Assembly (NCBI GenBank): GCA_045541915.1
Contig: JAZQJZ010000026.1
Coordinates: forward strand, 1-64,000
From: RGIG5579 sp045541915
GTDB lineage: Bacteria > Bacillota > Clostridia > Oscillospirales > SIG627
DNA: 64,000 nucleotides
Direction: 5' to 3'
Position 1 is the first letter of the stretch. Each line of letters opens with the position of its first letter. Shown here one piece after another: positions 25,417-33,683 of the stretch. The translations under genes and the position numbers were made by a program. Below the pieces are notes generated by a model that saw only the letters and a program-made list of their open reading frames with translations, searched no databases and was not told the DNA's origin.

Positions 25417-25443
25417 CACATTTCAAAATACGTGGCATAAGAT
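25417..25443 (+). promoter_or_regulatory. candidate sigma-K/sigma-E type promoter
   Basis: CAC (25417-25419) and CATAAGAT (25436-25443) are 16 bases apart, resembling the mother-cell sigma-K pattern of AC near -35 and CATA near -10. No good sigma-A boxes precede this gene. Tentative. Confidence 0.35.
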
Positions 25444-25474
25444 GTAATGAGTAAAAAAATTCAAGGAGGCTTTT

Positions 25475-26350
25475 ATGCTTGATTCATCAAAAGGCTGCAA
25501 AGTATCCTCTGCCGCTTTTGACCCAGGCGCAGACGGTGCTTGCTGCATCGATACATACCGTATTTACGATTCTTGCCGCAACCAGGAATGTCCCGAGGAT
25601 CTGACCGTAATGGTCACCGATGAGGGACAAAGAATTTTAGACTGTGCATCTTCCATTCGCGTCAAATCTGTCAAAATCCTCTGGACCAAAATTGATACAG
25701 AAGAGATGCCGTTCAACAAGGGGTATTTTCAAATCAATACCCGATATTTCATTCACACCGTTTTGGATTGCTGCACCGGACTGGGCACCGGTCAGGACGT
25801 AGCCGGGCTTTGTGTTTTCGACAAAAGCGTTTTGCTGTATGGCGGCGAAGGTTCGGTTTCCGTTTTTAAATCGGACATCCAGCCGGATTCGTTCTGTCCT
25901 GCAACTCTGTCGGTGATCCATCAGAGCACCAACCATCCCAGAGCCGTGGTAGAGGTAGCGGAGCCGGTGGCACTTCGTTTGAATGTTTTGTGCTACGAAA
26001 ACTGCCAATCCTTCGGTATTAAGCTTTGTGAGGCGGCACAGATTCCCGAGGTCGTGACCAAAAGCTACACCGGCTCCTTTAGGGAAGCGGGCCCCGGGAA
26101 CAAGGTTTGCTACCTTTCTCTTGGCTTATTTTCCATGGTTCGCATTGAAAGACCGGCGCAGCTAGTGATCCCGGCTTGTGACCTTTGCGTTCCCTCCGGA
26201 AACGGAGAATATGAATTGCCTTATACAGATCCCTGTTCTCTGTTCCGTTCCATGGAATTTCCTCTGGGAGAGTTTTATCCTCAGATCCGCCCTCTTAACA
26301 CCGCCGGTGCTGCCAATCAAAAGTGCGGTTGCAACAAAACAAACGAATAA
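25475..26350 (+). CDS. cysteine-rich conserved protein, possible spore-layer protein
   Basis: A 291-residue soluble protein with about 20 cysteines, no signal peptide and no membrane helix. It contains RIYDSC and an ECPEDLTVMVTDEGQ segment, then alternating beta-like stretches, and ends in QKCGCNKTNE. I recognise the pattern from uncharacterised clostridial proteins, not a named enzyme. High Cys content, a possible sigma-K-type promoter and the sporulation neighbourhood suggest a coat or crust component; that is inference. CAAGGAGG precedes the ATG. Single gene between two terminators. Confidence 0.75.
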   Translation: MLDSSKGCKVSSAAFDPGADGACCIDTYRIYDSCRNQECPEDLTVMVTDEGQRILDCASSIRVKSVKILWTKIDTEEMPFNKGYFQINTRYFIHTVLDCCTGLGTGQDVAGLCVFDKSVLLYGGEGSVSVFKSDIQPDSFCPATLSVIHQSTNHPRAVVEVAEPVALRLNVLCYENCQSFGIKLCEAAQIPEVVTKSYTGSFREAGPGNKVCYLSLGLFSMVRIERPAQLVIPACDLCVPSGNGEYELPYTDPCSLFRSMEFPLGEFYPQIRPLNTAGAANQKCGCNKTNE

Positions 26351-26360
26351 TTCCTTATAC

Positions 26361-26391
26361 AAAGAGCGCTCCTTCTGAGCGCTCTTTTTTT
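26361..26391 (+). terminator. terminator after the Cys-rich gene
   Basis: AAAGAGCGCT pairs with AGCGCTCTTT, then a T run. Confidence 0.92.
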
Positions 26392-26447
26392 CAAAAAAAG
26401 CAGAAAAGGCCCTTTCACAACTTTCCCGGAAGAAATAAAAAATATCC

Positions 26448-26476
26448 TTGACAAACAGGTGAAATTCCTTTATACT
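26448..26476 (+). promoter_or_regulatory. strong promoter of the small lipoprotein gene
   Basis: TTGACA (26448-26453), 17 bases, TATACT (26471-26476): nearly consensus. Confidence 0.85.
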
Positions 26477-26513
26477 ACAAATAGAGTATTTTAGAATTTT
26501 AAGGGGTATTTTT

Positions 26514-26717
26514 ATGAAAAGAATTCTTCCTATTTTATTGGTTCTTGTGATGTTGGTAATGGCCCTTCTTGCCTGCGAGGAAGAAGCTCCCACCACCACT
26601 GTTGAAATCACCTCTTCCACTACAACAACTACCGTCAAGAAATCAACCACCACCAAAGTGTTGAATATGGGAATCAACGAGGCTGACGAGGGTTGGGCCT
26701 TTTGGGGTGAATATTAA
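26514..26717 (+). CDS. very small Thr-rich lipoprotein
   Basis: A 67-residue predicted lipoprotein. The signal peptide ends in ALLAC (Cys21), then EEE, a Thr-rich stretch (about 27-47) and a short tail ending GWAFWGEY. It has its own strong promoter, AAGGGG before the ATG and a terminator, so expression is likely. It has no family domain. Its plan resembles the front end of the array lipoproteins (signal plus tether) without a catalytic part. It may be a surface peptide, a signal precursor, or a truncated relic. Function unknown. Confidence 0.75.
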   Translation: MKRILPILLVLVMLVMALLACEEEAPTTTVEITSSTTTTTVKKSTTTKVLNMGINEADEGWAFWGEY

Positions 26718-26723
26718 GATTAG

Positions 26724-26751
26724 AAAAAGCCGACTTTGTGTCGGCTTTTTT
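26724..26751 (+). terminator. terminator after the small lipoprotein gene
   Basis: AAAAAGCCGAC pairs with GTCGGCTTTTT around TTTGT. Confidence 0.92.
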
Positions 26752-26771
26752 GTTCCCCTTTTTCCATCGCA

Positions 26772-26800
26772 TTGACAAAAAGGGGCGGCTTTTGTATAAT
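26772..26800 (+). promoter_or_regulatory. consensus promoter of the GDSL hydrolase
   Basis: TTGACA (26772-26777), 17 bases, TATAAT (26795-26800). Confidence 0.9.
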
Positions 26801-26828
26801 AATTGCAATATGATTTGGAGGTAAAAAT

Positions 26829-27473
26829 ATGTCTAAATTGATTTTGTTCCAAGGCGATTCCATCACCGATGCCGGAAGAAACAAAGAAAAAGAAGGAAGC
26901 CTTGGCACAGGGTATGCAAATCTGGTCAGTGCTACCCTTGGATTTGAACATCCCGGTGAGTATGCCTTTTTGAATCGCGGCATTAGCGGAAACCGCATTG
27001 TAAATCTGTATGAAAGAATCAAAAAGGATCTGATCAATCTCAAACCCGATTATTTGAGTATTCTCATTGGTATCAATGATGTTTGGCACGAATATGTCAG
27101 ACAAAACGGCGTTTCTCTGAAAAAATACGATATGGTGTACCGCCTGTTTTTGGACGAGATCATGGAAGAACTCCCCGAATGCAAAATCATGATCCTGGAG
27201 CCCTTCGTGCTTCCTGGCACTGCAACCGAGACCGACGAAGAGCATCCCGGAAGATGGGAGCTGTTCTCCTCAGACGTTCCTCAACGTGCTGCCATTGCAC
27301 AGAAAATCGCCCAGGACTATCATCTTCCCTTTATTCCTCTGCAAAAGCTCTTTGACGAGGCTTGCAAGACCGCTCCGGCAAACTATTGGCTCCGCGACGG
27401 CGTGCATCCCACTGTGGCAGGACACGAATTGATCAAGCGCGAATGGCTTCGCACCTTTGAAACCATCAAATAA
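26829..27473 (+). CDS. SGNH/GDSL-family hydrolase
   Basis: A 214-residue cytoplasmic esterase-type hydrolase. The four SGNH blocks are visible: FQGDSITDAG with catalytic Ser10, NRGISGN with Gly, IGINDVWH with Asn, and WLRDGVHPTVAGH with the Asp-x-x-His pair. No signal peptide is present. Family members remove acyl or acetyl groups from carbohydrates and lipids; the substrate cannot be told. GGAGG precedes the ATG. Monocistronic. Confidence 0.93.
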   Translation: MSKLILFQGDSITDAGRNKEKEGSLGTGYANLVSATLGFEHPGEYAFLNRGISGNRIVNLYERIKKDLINLKPDYLSILIGINDVWHEYVRQNGVSLKKYDMVYRLFLDEIMEELPECKIMILEPFVLPGTATETDEEHPGRWELFSSDVPQRAAIAQKIAQDYHLPFIPLQKLFDEACKTAPANYWLRDGVHPTVAGHELIKREWLRTFETIK

Positions 27474-27486
27474 AATTTCCTTTTGC

Positions 27487-27524
27487 AAAAAAGCCGACTG
27501 AAAATCAGTCGGCTTTTCTTTTTT
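27487..27524. terminator. bidirectional terminator between the GDSL gene and sipL
   Basis: AAGCCGACTG pairs with CAGTCGGCTT, with A and T runs outside. The stem resembles the one at 26724-26751. Confidence 0.9.
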
Positions 27525-29092
27525 CAGGAATACAAAATGTGAATGACCTCAGGCAACTTGTCCCCTTCCATTCCATTTTCTTCTTTCAAAACGGAAGGCG
27601 AAACTCCATAGCGCTTTGCAAGAGACCAAAGATCCTCGCTTGCTTGGGGATAGCAAAAGAGAATACCGGCCTTTTCCTTTTCTTTTTTCTCTCCCAAGGA
27701 AAGGGATGAGATCACCAGGATCCGGTGCTTGCAAAAGAGCATCATACGGCCGCACAGATCACAACGCATTTCAATCCCGGAAGGACCTGGAACCAGATCG
27801 GCACCCCGAACACCGCCGTAGATCTCAATTCTACAATCCCGGATATCCTCCGGCATTGCGCCGCAAGCGGCAAATGCTTTAAAATCATGAGTGCTTTCCA
27901 AATGGACCATTTCCCCATCCTCCCGGACTCCCAGATAGCGGAAGGTAAGTTTTCCCTCAATGGCAATTTTATTTTCTTCCGGATAGGAATTTTTAAAGTC
28001 CACCGCGCAACGGATCCCCTCTGCACGAATCCACTTTTCCTCGGTTTTAGGAAGCGTTTCCCGAAGGGATACCGAAAAGTCGGAGACACTGAAAATCTCC
28101 TCGCAAAGAACCTCCTCTTGCCGCACCTCCAGGTGGTTCTGGGTGGAGAAAGCATCTTCCGGAATCAAGACCGTTTCATTTTCATACACTTGGATTTCTG
28201 CAGTACAACCGATCTCAAAAAGAATGTTTTTATTCTCCCCTTCTTCGTTGATATCCGTTGTGGCCTTAAGAAAATTTGGAGTCAGATTCACTTCACAGAT
28301 CTGATTTTTCGAAAGATGCTCGATTTCGATCTTTTTATCAAACTCAATAGGCTGATAAAAGCTAACAAAGCTCTCTTCCCCTTGGGAAACATAACTGCAC
28401 TGAAGGTCGCAGCTTCCAGTGAAGTGCACAAATCCGTCGTGGGCCACCACATTGCCGCAAAACAGATCCACATCCATTTCACACACCTCGCCAATGGGGA
28501 GGTACCCTTTGGGAAGAGAAATGGTTTCCGTAAAAGCAAGGTCTTCCTGATGCACCCGTGCAAGAGACGCGATCTTTACTTCTTTTTCGCAGGTTAAAAT
28601 ATGTTCCGGCAATTGCGAGGAGGAAAAGCAAGAAAAATGACGGTTGCATTTCAAATTCAGCGCAATGGAAATGTCACTTCTCAAAGCAATTTTCCGCGGG
28701 CCTAATAGCTTATAGGAAGTGTTTTCCGGGTGTAATTCCACAAGAGAAGCAATCTCCTCCGGTCCGGTCTCTTCCTCCCACGGAATTTTAAAAGTATAGG
28801 TGAAGTTTTCCTGAGACAGGATGGCCGATGGAACGCCCCTCTCTCCTTGTCGGTCGGTCAGATAAAGAACATGGAAAACAGCAACGCCCTCCACCTCGCA
28901 AATCAAGACCTGTCCCTGTTGATAGATGTTTTTACTGTTGACACGGGTTTTAGTATTCACCCGGAGGATTCGGTGCGCCGCTTCTTTATAGTCCGGCAAA
29001 ATGACCTCGCTCTCCACCCGGCTTTTCCCTTCTCCGGAATACATTTCTCCCAAACAGTGCCGGTATTCTTGTTCAAAAATTTCCGCTGCCAC
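27524..29092 (-). CDS. sipL: SipL-like spore coat morphogenetic protein (DUF3794 and LysM)
   Basis: A 522-residue soluble protein. It has repeated SPOCS/DUF3794 beta domains (for example EKEVKIASLARV and CAVDFKNSYPEENKIAIEGKL) and a C-terminal LysM-like module around 470-520 (SEDLWSLAKRYGVSPSVLKEENG is its core). This is the architecture of clostridial SipL, which binds SpoIVA to anchor the coat to the forespore. The start is a GTG at 29092 with CGGAGA upstream; an ATG 4 bases earlier is out of frame and stops soon. spoIVA itself is not in the window. Confidence 0.9.
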   Translation of the reverse strand: MAAEIFEQEYRHCLGEMYSGEGKSRVESEVILPDYKEAAHRILRVNTKTRVNSKNIYQQGQVLICEVEGVAVFHVLYLTDRQGERGVPSAILSQENFTYTFKIPWEEETGPEEIASLVELHPENTSYKLLGPRKIALRSDISIALNLKCNRHFSCFSSSQLPEHILTCEKEVKIASLARVHQEDLAFTETISLPKGYLPIGEVCEMDVDLFCGNVVAHDGFVHFTGSCDLQCSYVSQGEESFVSFYQPIEFDKKIEIEHLSKNQICEVNLTPNFLKATTDINEEGENKNILFEIGCTAEIQVYENETVLIPEDAFSTQNHLEVRQEEVLCEEIFSVSDFSVSLRETLPKTEEKWIRAEGIRCAVDFKNSYPEENKIAIEGKLTFRYLGVREDGEMVHLESTHDFKAFAACGAMPEDIRDCRIEIYGGVRGADLVPGPSGIEMRCDLCGRMMLFCKHRILVISSLSLGEKKEKEKAGILFCYPQASEDLWSLAKRYGVSPSVLKEENGMEGDKLPEVIHILYS

Positions 29093-29107
29093 TCATTTCT
29101 CCGTTCT

Positions 29108-29139
29108 CGGTGGCAAAAAATTTTGCTGTACCGCCACCG
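29108..29139. repeat. inverted repeat upstream of sipL
   Basis: CGGTGGC (29108-29114) and GCCACCG (29133-29139) form a 7-bp stem with an 18-base loop containing AAAAAATTTT. It sits 16 bases upstream of the sipL start and may affect its translation or bind a regulator. Confidence 0.4.
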
Positions 29140-29200
29140 TGGTACCCATATTGCAATACCAATTTATGCAGCGTTACAGCAAATTATACACATTTTCTTT

Positions 29201-29626
29201 TTATAGAAAAGGCTTCATTTCATCAATCATTTTATGACAAAGACCGCTTACCTCTCCGGCTAATTGATGCGATACCGGTTCGGCACCGGGGGCAGTGTTT
29301 TTTGCTTTTTCAGCATCAATGATCCCCATGGTGGCTCCATTGATCAACATTTCCGCAAGGTGACTGGGATCTTGATTCATACCGGCTTTCATTTGCACCA
29401 TCAGATCGGTCATTTTTTCCGTTATAGGATTTTCCTTTGCCTCTTCGCCGCGGCGCACCAACTCTTCCGAAGCGCGATCGGAGATATCGTCGTACTGAGA
29501 AAGCTTATCCACCAAAATATTTCTCATATTTCGATTATCGGTTTTGGGAAGAATGGCACCGATTGCCTGGGCTCCCATGCGGGCGGTTTTATAGGTCGTT
29601 TGCAGTAATTTTTCTGTTTGATCCAT
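29201..29626 (-). CDS. small helical protein of unknown function
   Basis: A 141-residue, probably all-helical soluble protein rich in Met and Ala, with no signal peptide. Segments such as LLQTTYKTARMGAQAIG and ISDRASEELVRRG suggest a four-helix or ferritin-like bundle. I do not assign a family with confidence. AAAGGAG lies before the ATG. It lies between sigK and sipL on the same strand, so sporulation expression is plausible but unproven. Confidence 0.75.
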   Translation of the reverse strand: MDQTEKLLQTTYKTARMGAQAIGAILPKTDNRNMRNILVDKLSQYDDISDRASEELVRRGEEAKENPITEKMTDLMVQMKAGMNQDPSHLAEMLINGATMGIIDAEKAKNTAPGAEPVSHQLAGEVSGLCHKMIDEMKPFL

Positions 29627-29680
29627 CGCAATTCTCCTTTTTGTTTTATTGTCCTCAATCTTTACAAAACTATGTATCCC

Positions 29681-30382
29681 TCAAATATAATTTCGCGCTC
29701 TTTCCATATACGACTTCAGTTTTTCCAAGGCCGCCTTTTCAATTCGGGAAACATAAGAACGGGAGATCCCAAGCATTTTTGCCGCTTCCCTTTGGGTAAT
29801 GGGCTTTTTTCCGTTCAAGCCATACCGCAGACAAATCACCGTTTTTTCTCTTTCGTCCAGATGTTTTTCCACTGCCTGGAGAGCCAGACGAACACGGCTT
29901 TTAAAGTCGATTCGATCCACAATATCCTCTTCCACGCGCATCACATCCAGAATGGTCAGAGGATTTCCGTCCTTATCCACCTCAATTGCTTCATTTAAGC
30001 TGGATTCCACAGAAAACTTTTTCTGGGAACGAAAATACATCAAAATTTCATTTTGCACGCATTTTCCCGCATAGGTTGCAAACCGGGTTCCCAGTGAAGA
30101 ATCGAATGAATCAATGGCCTTGATCAATCCAATGGTACCGATGGAGATCAGATCCTCCTGGTCATCCTTTTCTGTGTCATATTTTTTAATGATGTGCGCC
30201 ACCAGGCGAAGATTATGCTCAATCAGCTTTTCCCGTGCATCTGCATCCCCTTTTTTCATTTTGACAAACAGTTCTTCCTCCTCTCCCTTGGAAAGAGGAG
30301 GCGGAAAACCGGCGCCGCCCAAGACCCTTAAATATAAAAACAGAAAGTGAGAAAGGGTAATTCCTGCCAACTCGAAAAACAT
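29681..30382 (-). CDS. sigK: RNA polymerase sporulation sigma factor SigK
   Basis: A 233-residue sigma-70 family factor. A hydrophobic N-terminal pro-sequence (MFFELAGITLSHFLFLYL) precedes PLSKGEEEEL. Region 2 has IEHNLRLVAHI and EDLISIGTIGLIKAI. Region 4 has EREKTVICLRYG and ITQREAAKMLGISRSYVSRIE. These match SigK, the late mother-cell factor, made as an inactive precursor. I start at the ATG at 30382 because GGAGG precedes it; the upstream open frame is non-coding. The gene is uninterrupted, with no skin-type insertion. Confidence 0.95.
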   Translation of the reverse strand: MFFELAGITLSHFLFLYLRVLGGAGFPPPLSKGEEEELFVKMKKGDADAREKLIEHNLRLVAHIIKKYDTEKDDQEDLISIGTIGLIKAIDSFDSSLGTRFATYAGKCVQNEILMYFRSQKKFSVESSLNEAIEVDKDGNPLTILDVMRVEEDIVDRIDFKSRVRLALQAVEKHLDEREKTVICLRYGLNGKKPITQREAAKMLGISRSYVSRIEKAALEKLKSYMERARNYI

Positions 30383-30410
30383 AACGCCTCCAAAAAAACT
30401 AAGATATTGT

Positions 30411-30438
30411 AATATATGTGAAACAGAAAAAATAAGAC
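30411..30438 (-). promoter_or_regulatory. candidate sigma-E promoter of sigK
   Basis: On the minus strand GTCTTATT (30438-30431) and CATATATT (30418-30411) resemble sigma-E boxes, with a 12-base gap that is one or two short of the usual spacing. Sigma-E control of sigK is the known arrangement. Tentative. Confidence 0.4.
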
Positions 30439-30477
30439 TGAAAATCTTACTTTTCCCATGGAAATCCATGCTTCCTA

Positions 30478-30506
30478 TTGATTTTGCAAAGAAAATAATG
30501 TAGAAT
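30478..30506 (+). promoter_or_regulatory. promoter of ppx
   Basis: TTGATT (30478-30483), 17 bases, TAGAAT (30501-30506), 30 bases upstream of the start. Confidence 0.65.
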
Positions 30507-30535
30507 AAAGGCATAAAGATAAAGGAACGATTACT

Positions 30536-31426
30536 ATGCTTTATTCCATTATTGACATTGGTTCCAACACGGTAAAGCTGGCGGTACTGGACGAGGAAAA
30601 GCTTTTTACACAAGCACCCGTTTTTTTCAAGGCTGTACCCCTTGCACTCCGTTCCAAGGTGGCAGACGGGCGATTGACTCAGGATGCCATAGAAGAGCTT
30701 TGTCAGCTTTTAGAACAGTTTTTGGGGATCTCAAAGCGATTGACCCCCACGGTACCCATTGCCTTTGCCACTGCATCCTTAAGAGGACTTTTGAATGCAG
30801 ATGCCATTGTGGATACGGTTTTGAAAAGACTTGGCATCAAGATCGAGATCATCACCGGAGAAACAGAGGCTCTCTTTTCCTTTCTGGGTTCCAGGGGAAG
30901 TTTTCCCGTCAAAGCCGGTGTAACGGTGGATCTGGGCGGTGGCTCCACAGAGATCCTTGCCTTCCGGAAAAATACTGTGGTGGACTCCGTTTCCCTTCCC
31001 TTTGGGTGCTTAACTCTTTATCATCGCTTTTTTGAAGGCGAGCACTATGATTTTGACGGATGTTGCCAATTCATCCGGGAGCATCTGAAAAAGTCTGCTC
31101 CCAAGCGCCCCGGAAACAGCATTCTCCTTTCCGGCGGAAGTGCCAAGGCCATTTTGAAATACAAGAATATTCTGGAAAACAAAAAGAGTTACACCGTCGG
31201 TACTGCGCAATTCAGAAGGATTCGTCGGCACTACGAGAGCGATCAAACCGAAGAAAAGGAAAAGATTGCCGGTCTTTTGAAGGAGCGTTTTTGTCTGGTT
31301 CCTCCTGCCTTAGCGGTGTTTTCTCAAATTGCCGCACACTATCAAAGAGACCAGGTGTTCATTTGCCGCTGCGGTGTAAGAGAGGGCTGTCTTTACCATC
31401 ATTTAAAACAAAAAGAAAAAAATTAA
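30536..31426 (+). CDS. exopolyphosphatase/Ppx-GppA family phosphatase
   Basis: A 296-residue protein of the ASKHA (actin/hexokinase-like) fold. Motifs are DIGSNTVKL at the N-terminus, ITGETEALF, VDLGGGSTEIL and LLSGGSAKA. It corresponds to the short Ppx/GppA form without the C-terminal HD domain and should hydrolyse polyphosphate or (p)ppGpp-related substrates. AAAGGAA precedes the ATG. Which substrate is used cannot be told from sequence. Confidence 0.92.
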   Translation: MLYSIIDIGSNTVKLAVLDEEKLFTQAPVFFKAVPLALRSKVADGRLTQDAIEELCQLLEQFLGISKRLTPTVPIAFATASLRGLLNADAIVDTVLKRLGIKIEIITGETEALFSFLGSRGSFPVKAGVTVDLGGGSTEILAFRKNTVVDSVSLPFGCLTLYHRFFEGEHYDFDGCCQFIREHLKKSAPKRPGNSILLSGGSAKAILKYKNILENKKSYTVGTAQFRRIRRHYESDQTEEKEKIAGLLKERFCLVPPALAVFSQIAAHYQRDQVFICRCGVREGCLYHHLKQKEKN

Positions 31427-31434
31427 AAAAACAC

Positions 31435-31463
31435 TTGCATTTTGAGAATCTTTGTGGTACAAT
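31435..31463 (+). promoter_or_regulatory. promoter of the rplS operon
   Basis: TTGCAT (31435-31440), 17 bases, TACAAT (31458-31463) with a TGG extension. It leaves a leader of about 110 bases. Confidence 0.8.
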
Positions 31464-31469
31464 CCATTT

Positions 31470-31560
31470 GTTATGGTATGAATGTATTGCTTTTGCAACC
31501 CAAGCGGTCCTCTGCCGGCTTCAGCACGAACGCTTGCATTTATACTTAAATAATTTATTT
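31470..31560 (+). ncRNA. possible ribosomal protein L19 leader
   Basis: The leader contains complementary AAGCG and CGCTT arms about 23 bases apart enclosing GCCGGC, plus a small TTGC/GCAA hairpin. Many Firmicutes carry a structured autoregulatory L19 leader in this place. I infer the function from position and base pairing only. Confidence 0.4.
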
Positions 31561-31579
31561 TATTTAAGGAGGGCCCATC

Positions 31580-31921
31580 ATGGATATGATCAAGGCTTTT
31601 ACAAATGAGCAACTGAAAAAAGAAGTTCCCCAGTTCAACGTTGGTGACACCATTCGCGTTCACAACAAGATCGTGGAAGGCACCAGAGAAAGAATCCAGC
31701 TTTTCGAGGGAACCGTAATCGCGAAGAAAAACGGTGGCATTTCCGAAACCTTTACTGTAAGAAGAGTATCTTACGGCGTTGGCGTGGAAAAAACTTTCCC
31801 CCTTCACTCTCCCAGAGTGGAAAAGGTTGAAGTGATCCGTACCGGTAAAGTTCGCAGAGCAAAGCTTTATTATCTGCGCGACAGAGTTGGTAAGGCTGCC
31901 AAGGTGAAAGAGCTGATCTAA
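31580..31921 (+). CDS. rplS: 50S ribosomal protein L19
   Basis: A 113-residue bL19. Motifs are FNVGDTIRVHNKIVEG, RIQLFEGTVIAKKNGG, TFTVRRVSYGVGVEKTFPLHSP and AKLYYLRDRVGKAAKVKE. It sits at the interface of the ribosomal subunits. The order rplS-lepB-rbgA-rnhB-yraN is a conserved Firmicute block. A strong AAGGAGGG precedes the ATG. Confidence 0.98.
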   Translation: MDMIKAFTNEQLKKEVPQFNVGDTIRVHNKIVEGTRERIQLFEGTVIAKKNGGISETFTVRRVSYGVGVEKTFPLHSPRVEKVEVIRTGKVRRAKLYYLRDRVGKAAKVKELI

Positions 31922-31979
31922 CAGCACCGAATTGCAGAGGTCACTTTTGACAACACATTCGGAACACAATTAAGTTGCT

Positions 31980-32010
31980 GAGGGGGACTTTTCGTCCCCC
32001 TCATTTTTTT
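31980..32010 (+). terminator. terminator after rplS
   Basis: GAGGGGGAC pairs with GTCCCCCTC around TTTTC, then T7. lepB starts 15 bases later, so partial read-through probably drives the following genes. Confidence 0.9.
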
Positions 32011-32024
32011 GAAAGGAAACAACC

Positions 32025-32816
32025 ATGAACGAACAAGAAAAGGATTCCTTGGACGAGAATAAAATCCCTTCCTCAAATGAAGTTCCTCCTGTACATATTC
32101 GCCGCCATGCCCGTCGCTCTCCGGATTCTTTATTCAAAGAAAATGCCTTTGAAATAAAGAAATCCGCTGAAGAAGGCAATACAGAGAACAAAAACCAAGA
32201 ACCTTCCCACACTTCTCCTTTGGAAGAAAAAAAGAAAAAAGCTTCGGAGGAAGAGGTGCTAACCGGCGCCGGAAATATTTTTGACTGGATCAAATCCTTT
32301 TTGTTTTCCCTAACGGTGGTGATCTTCATTTTCACGCTTCTCTTCCGAGGCGTGACTGTAAGCGGAGATTCTATGCTCCCCACCCTGGAGAACGGTGAAT
32401 ATCTCATTATTTCCGATCTGCTCTATACTCCCAAAACCGGAGATATTGTGGTGGTGCAGTCCCCCAATTACAAAAACGGAACCGAGCCACTGATCAAGCG
32501 TGTCATTGCCACAAGCGGACAAACCATCAAAATCAACTTCTATACCTGGCAGGTTTGGGTGGATGGAGTAGAGCTTGATGAGGATTACATTCTGTTTGAA
32601 GAAGGCTTTACCATGAATGTAGAGGATCTGACCACCGATGCCCAAGGAATTGTGGAACTGGTGGTGGAGGACAACTGCATTTTCGTTATGGGCGACCATC
32701 GAAATGACTCCCTGGACAGCCGTAGCAACGCGGTGGGACAGATTGACGAGAGATACATTATGGGTCGTGTTGTGCTTCGTGTGACCCCTGTTTCAAAATT
32801 TGGAAAGGTGGACTAA
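32025..32816 (+). CDS. lepB: type I signal peptidase
   Basis: A 263-residue membrane-anchored Ser/Lys protease that removes signal peptides from exported proteins. A polar, charged cytoplasmic N-terminal extension of about 85 residues precedes a single membrane helix (about 88-105). The catalytic Ser116 is in SGDSMLPTL and Lys158 in LIKRVIA; the final GDHRNDSLDSR box is intact. The extension is longer than in most Firmicute SipS-type enzymes. GAAAGGAAAC precedes the ATG. Confidence 0.95.
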   Translation: MNEQEKDSLDENKIPSSNEVPPVHIRRHARRSPDSLFKENAFEIKKSAEEGNTENKNQEPSHTSPLEEKKKKASEEEVLTGAGNIFDWIKSFLFSLTVVIFIFTLLFRGVTVSGDSMLPTLENGEYLIISDLLYTPKTGDIVVVQSPNYKNGTEPLIKRVIATSGQTIKINFYTWQVWVDGVELDEDYILFEEGFTMNVEDLTTDAQGIVELVVEDNCIFVMGDHRNDSLDSRSNAVGQIDERYIMGRVVLRVTPVSKFGKVD

Positions 32817-32819
32817 ACT

Positions 32820-33683
32820 TTGCCCGGAAATATCATTCAATGGTTCCCGGGACATATGGCGCTCACGCGCCGCATGATCAAGGAGAATCTGGGAAGCGTG
32901 GATCTGGTATTTGAGCTTTTGGATGCCAGAATCCCGTCAAGCTCCCGCAATCCGGAAATCCGAAAATTGCTGGGAGACAAAAAATGCATTGTCATTTTAA
33001 ATAAATCAGACCTTGCCGATCCGAAAAAAACCGCCCTTTGGTGCGACTTTTTTCGTCAGACGGAAAATCGAATCCCCATTACCGTGGACTGCAAAACGGG
33101 GGCCGGTTTAAAAGAGATTCTTGCCGCCGCAAAGCTTTTATTGAAGGAAAAACTGGAAAAGGATCGGGCTCGCGGAATGAAGCGACCCATCCGCGCTATG
33201 GTGGTAGGGATTCCCAACGTGGGAAAATCCACCTTGATCAACCGTTTTTCCGGTACCAAAAAAGCACAGGCAGAAAATCGCCCCGGTGTGACCAAAAACA
33301 AGCAGTGGGTCAAGGCCTCCTCGGAGTTGGAGCTTTTGGATATGCCAGGTGTTCTTTGGCCGAAATTTGAAGATGAGAAAACCGGTGAAAATCTTGCGAT
33401 GACCGGCGCCATCAAGGATACCATCTTGCAAAGCGAGGAGATCGCCTGTCTTCTTTGCGCCCGCTTAAAGGAAAAATATCCCCAGTTTCTTCAAAGCAGG
33501 TACAAGTTAAATGAAAGTGACCTGGAAGAAGAAGCGTATGAAATTTTTCTTGCCATCGGAAAAAAGCGCGGTTTTCTTCAAGGGGGAGGCGTGGTCAACG
33601 AGGAACGCTGCGCCGCCATGCTCCTGGAGGAGTTTCGCAGTGGCACCATTGGCCCAATCACATTAGAGGAGCCTGAAGCATAA
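32820..33683 (+). CDS. rbgA: ribosome biogenesis GTPase RbgA (YlqF)
   Basis: A 287-residue circularly permuted GTPase that promotes late 50S assembly. The G motifs occur in permuted order: NKSDLAD (G4), GIPNVGKST (G1) and DMPGVLWP (G3). The N-terminal WFPGHMALTRRM is typical. The start is a TTG at 32820, 3 bases after the lepB stop, with AGGTGG upstream; the family N-terminus leaves no better choice. It overlaps rnhB by one base. Confidence 0.95.
   Translation: MPGNIIQWFPGHMALTRRMIKENLGSVDLVFELLDARIPSSSRNPEIRKLLGDKKCIVILNKSDLADPKKTALWCDFFRQTENRIPITVDCKTGAGLKEILAAAKLLLKEKLEKDRARGMKRPIRAMVVGIPNVGKSTLINRFSGTKKAQAENRPGVTKNKQWVKASSELELLDMPGVLWPKFEDEKTGENLAMTGAIKDTILQSEEIACLLCARLKEKYPQFLQSRYKLNESDLEEEAYEIFLAIGKKRGFLQGGGVVNEERCAAMLLEEFRSGTIGPITLEEPEA

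Noticed and set aside
29100..29160. T-box-like GGTGG/GGTAC sequence before sipL
   Set aside because: The stem I and specifier-loop parts of a T-box leader are missing, and sipL is not an amino-acid or aminoacyl-tRNA gene.
29681..30382. skin-like insertion in sigK
   Set aside because: The reading frame from pro-sequence to region 4 is continuous with no recombinase gene.
29681..30613. Longer SigK with 77 extra N-terminal residues
   Set aside because: The extension has no family match and extends into the region upstream of the divergent ppx gene; GGAGG sits before the ATG at 30382.
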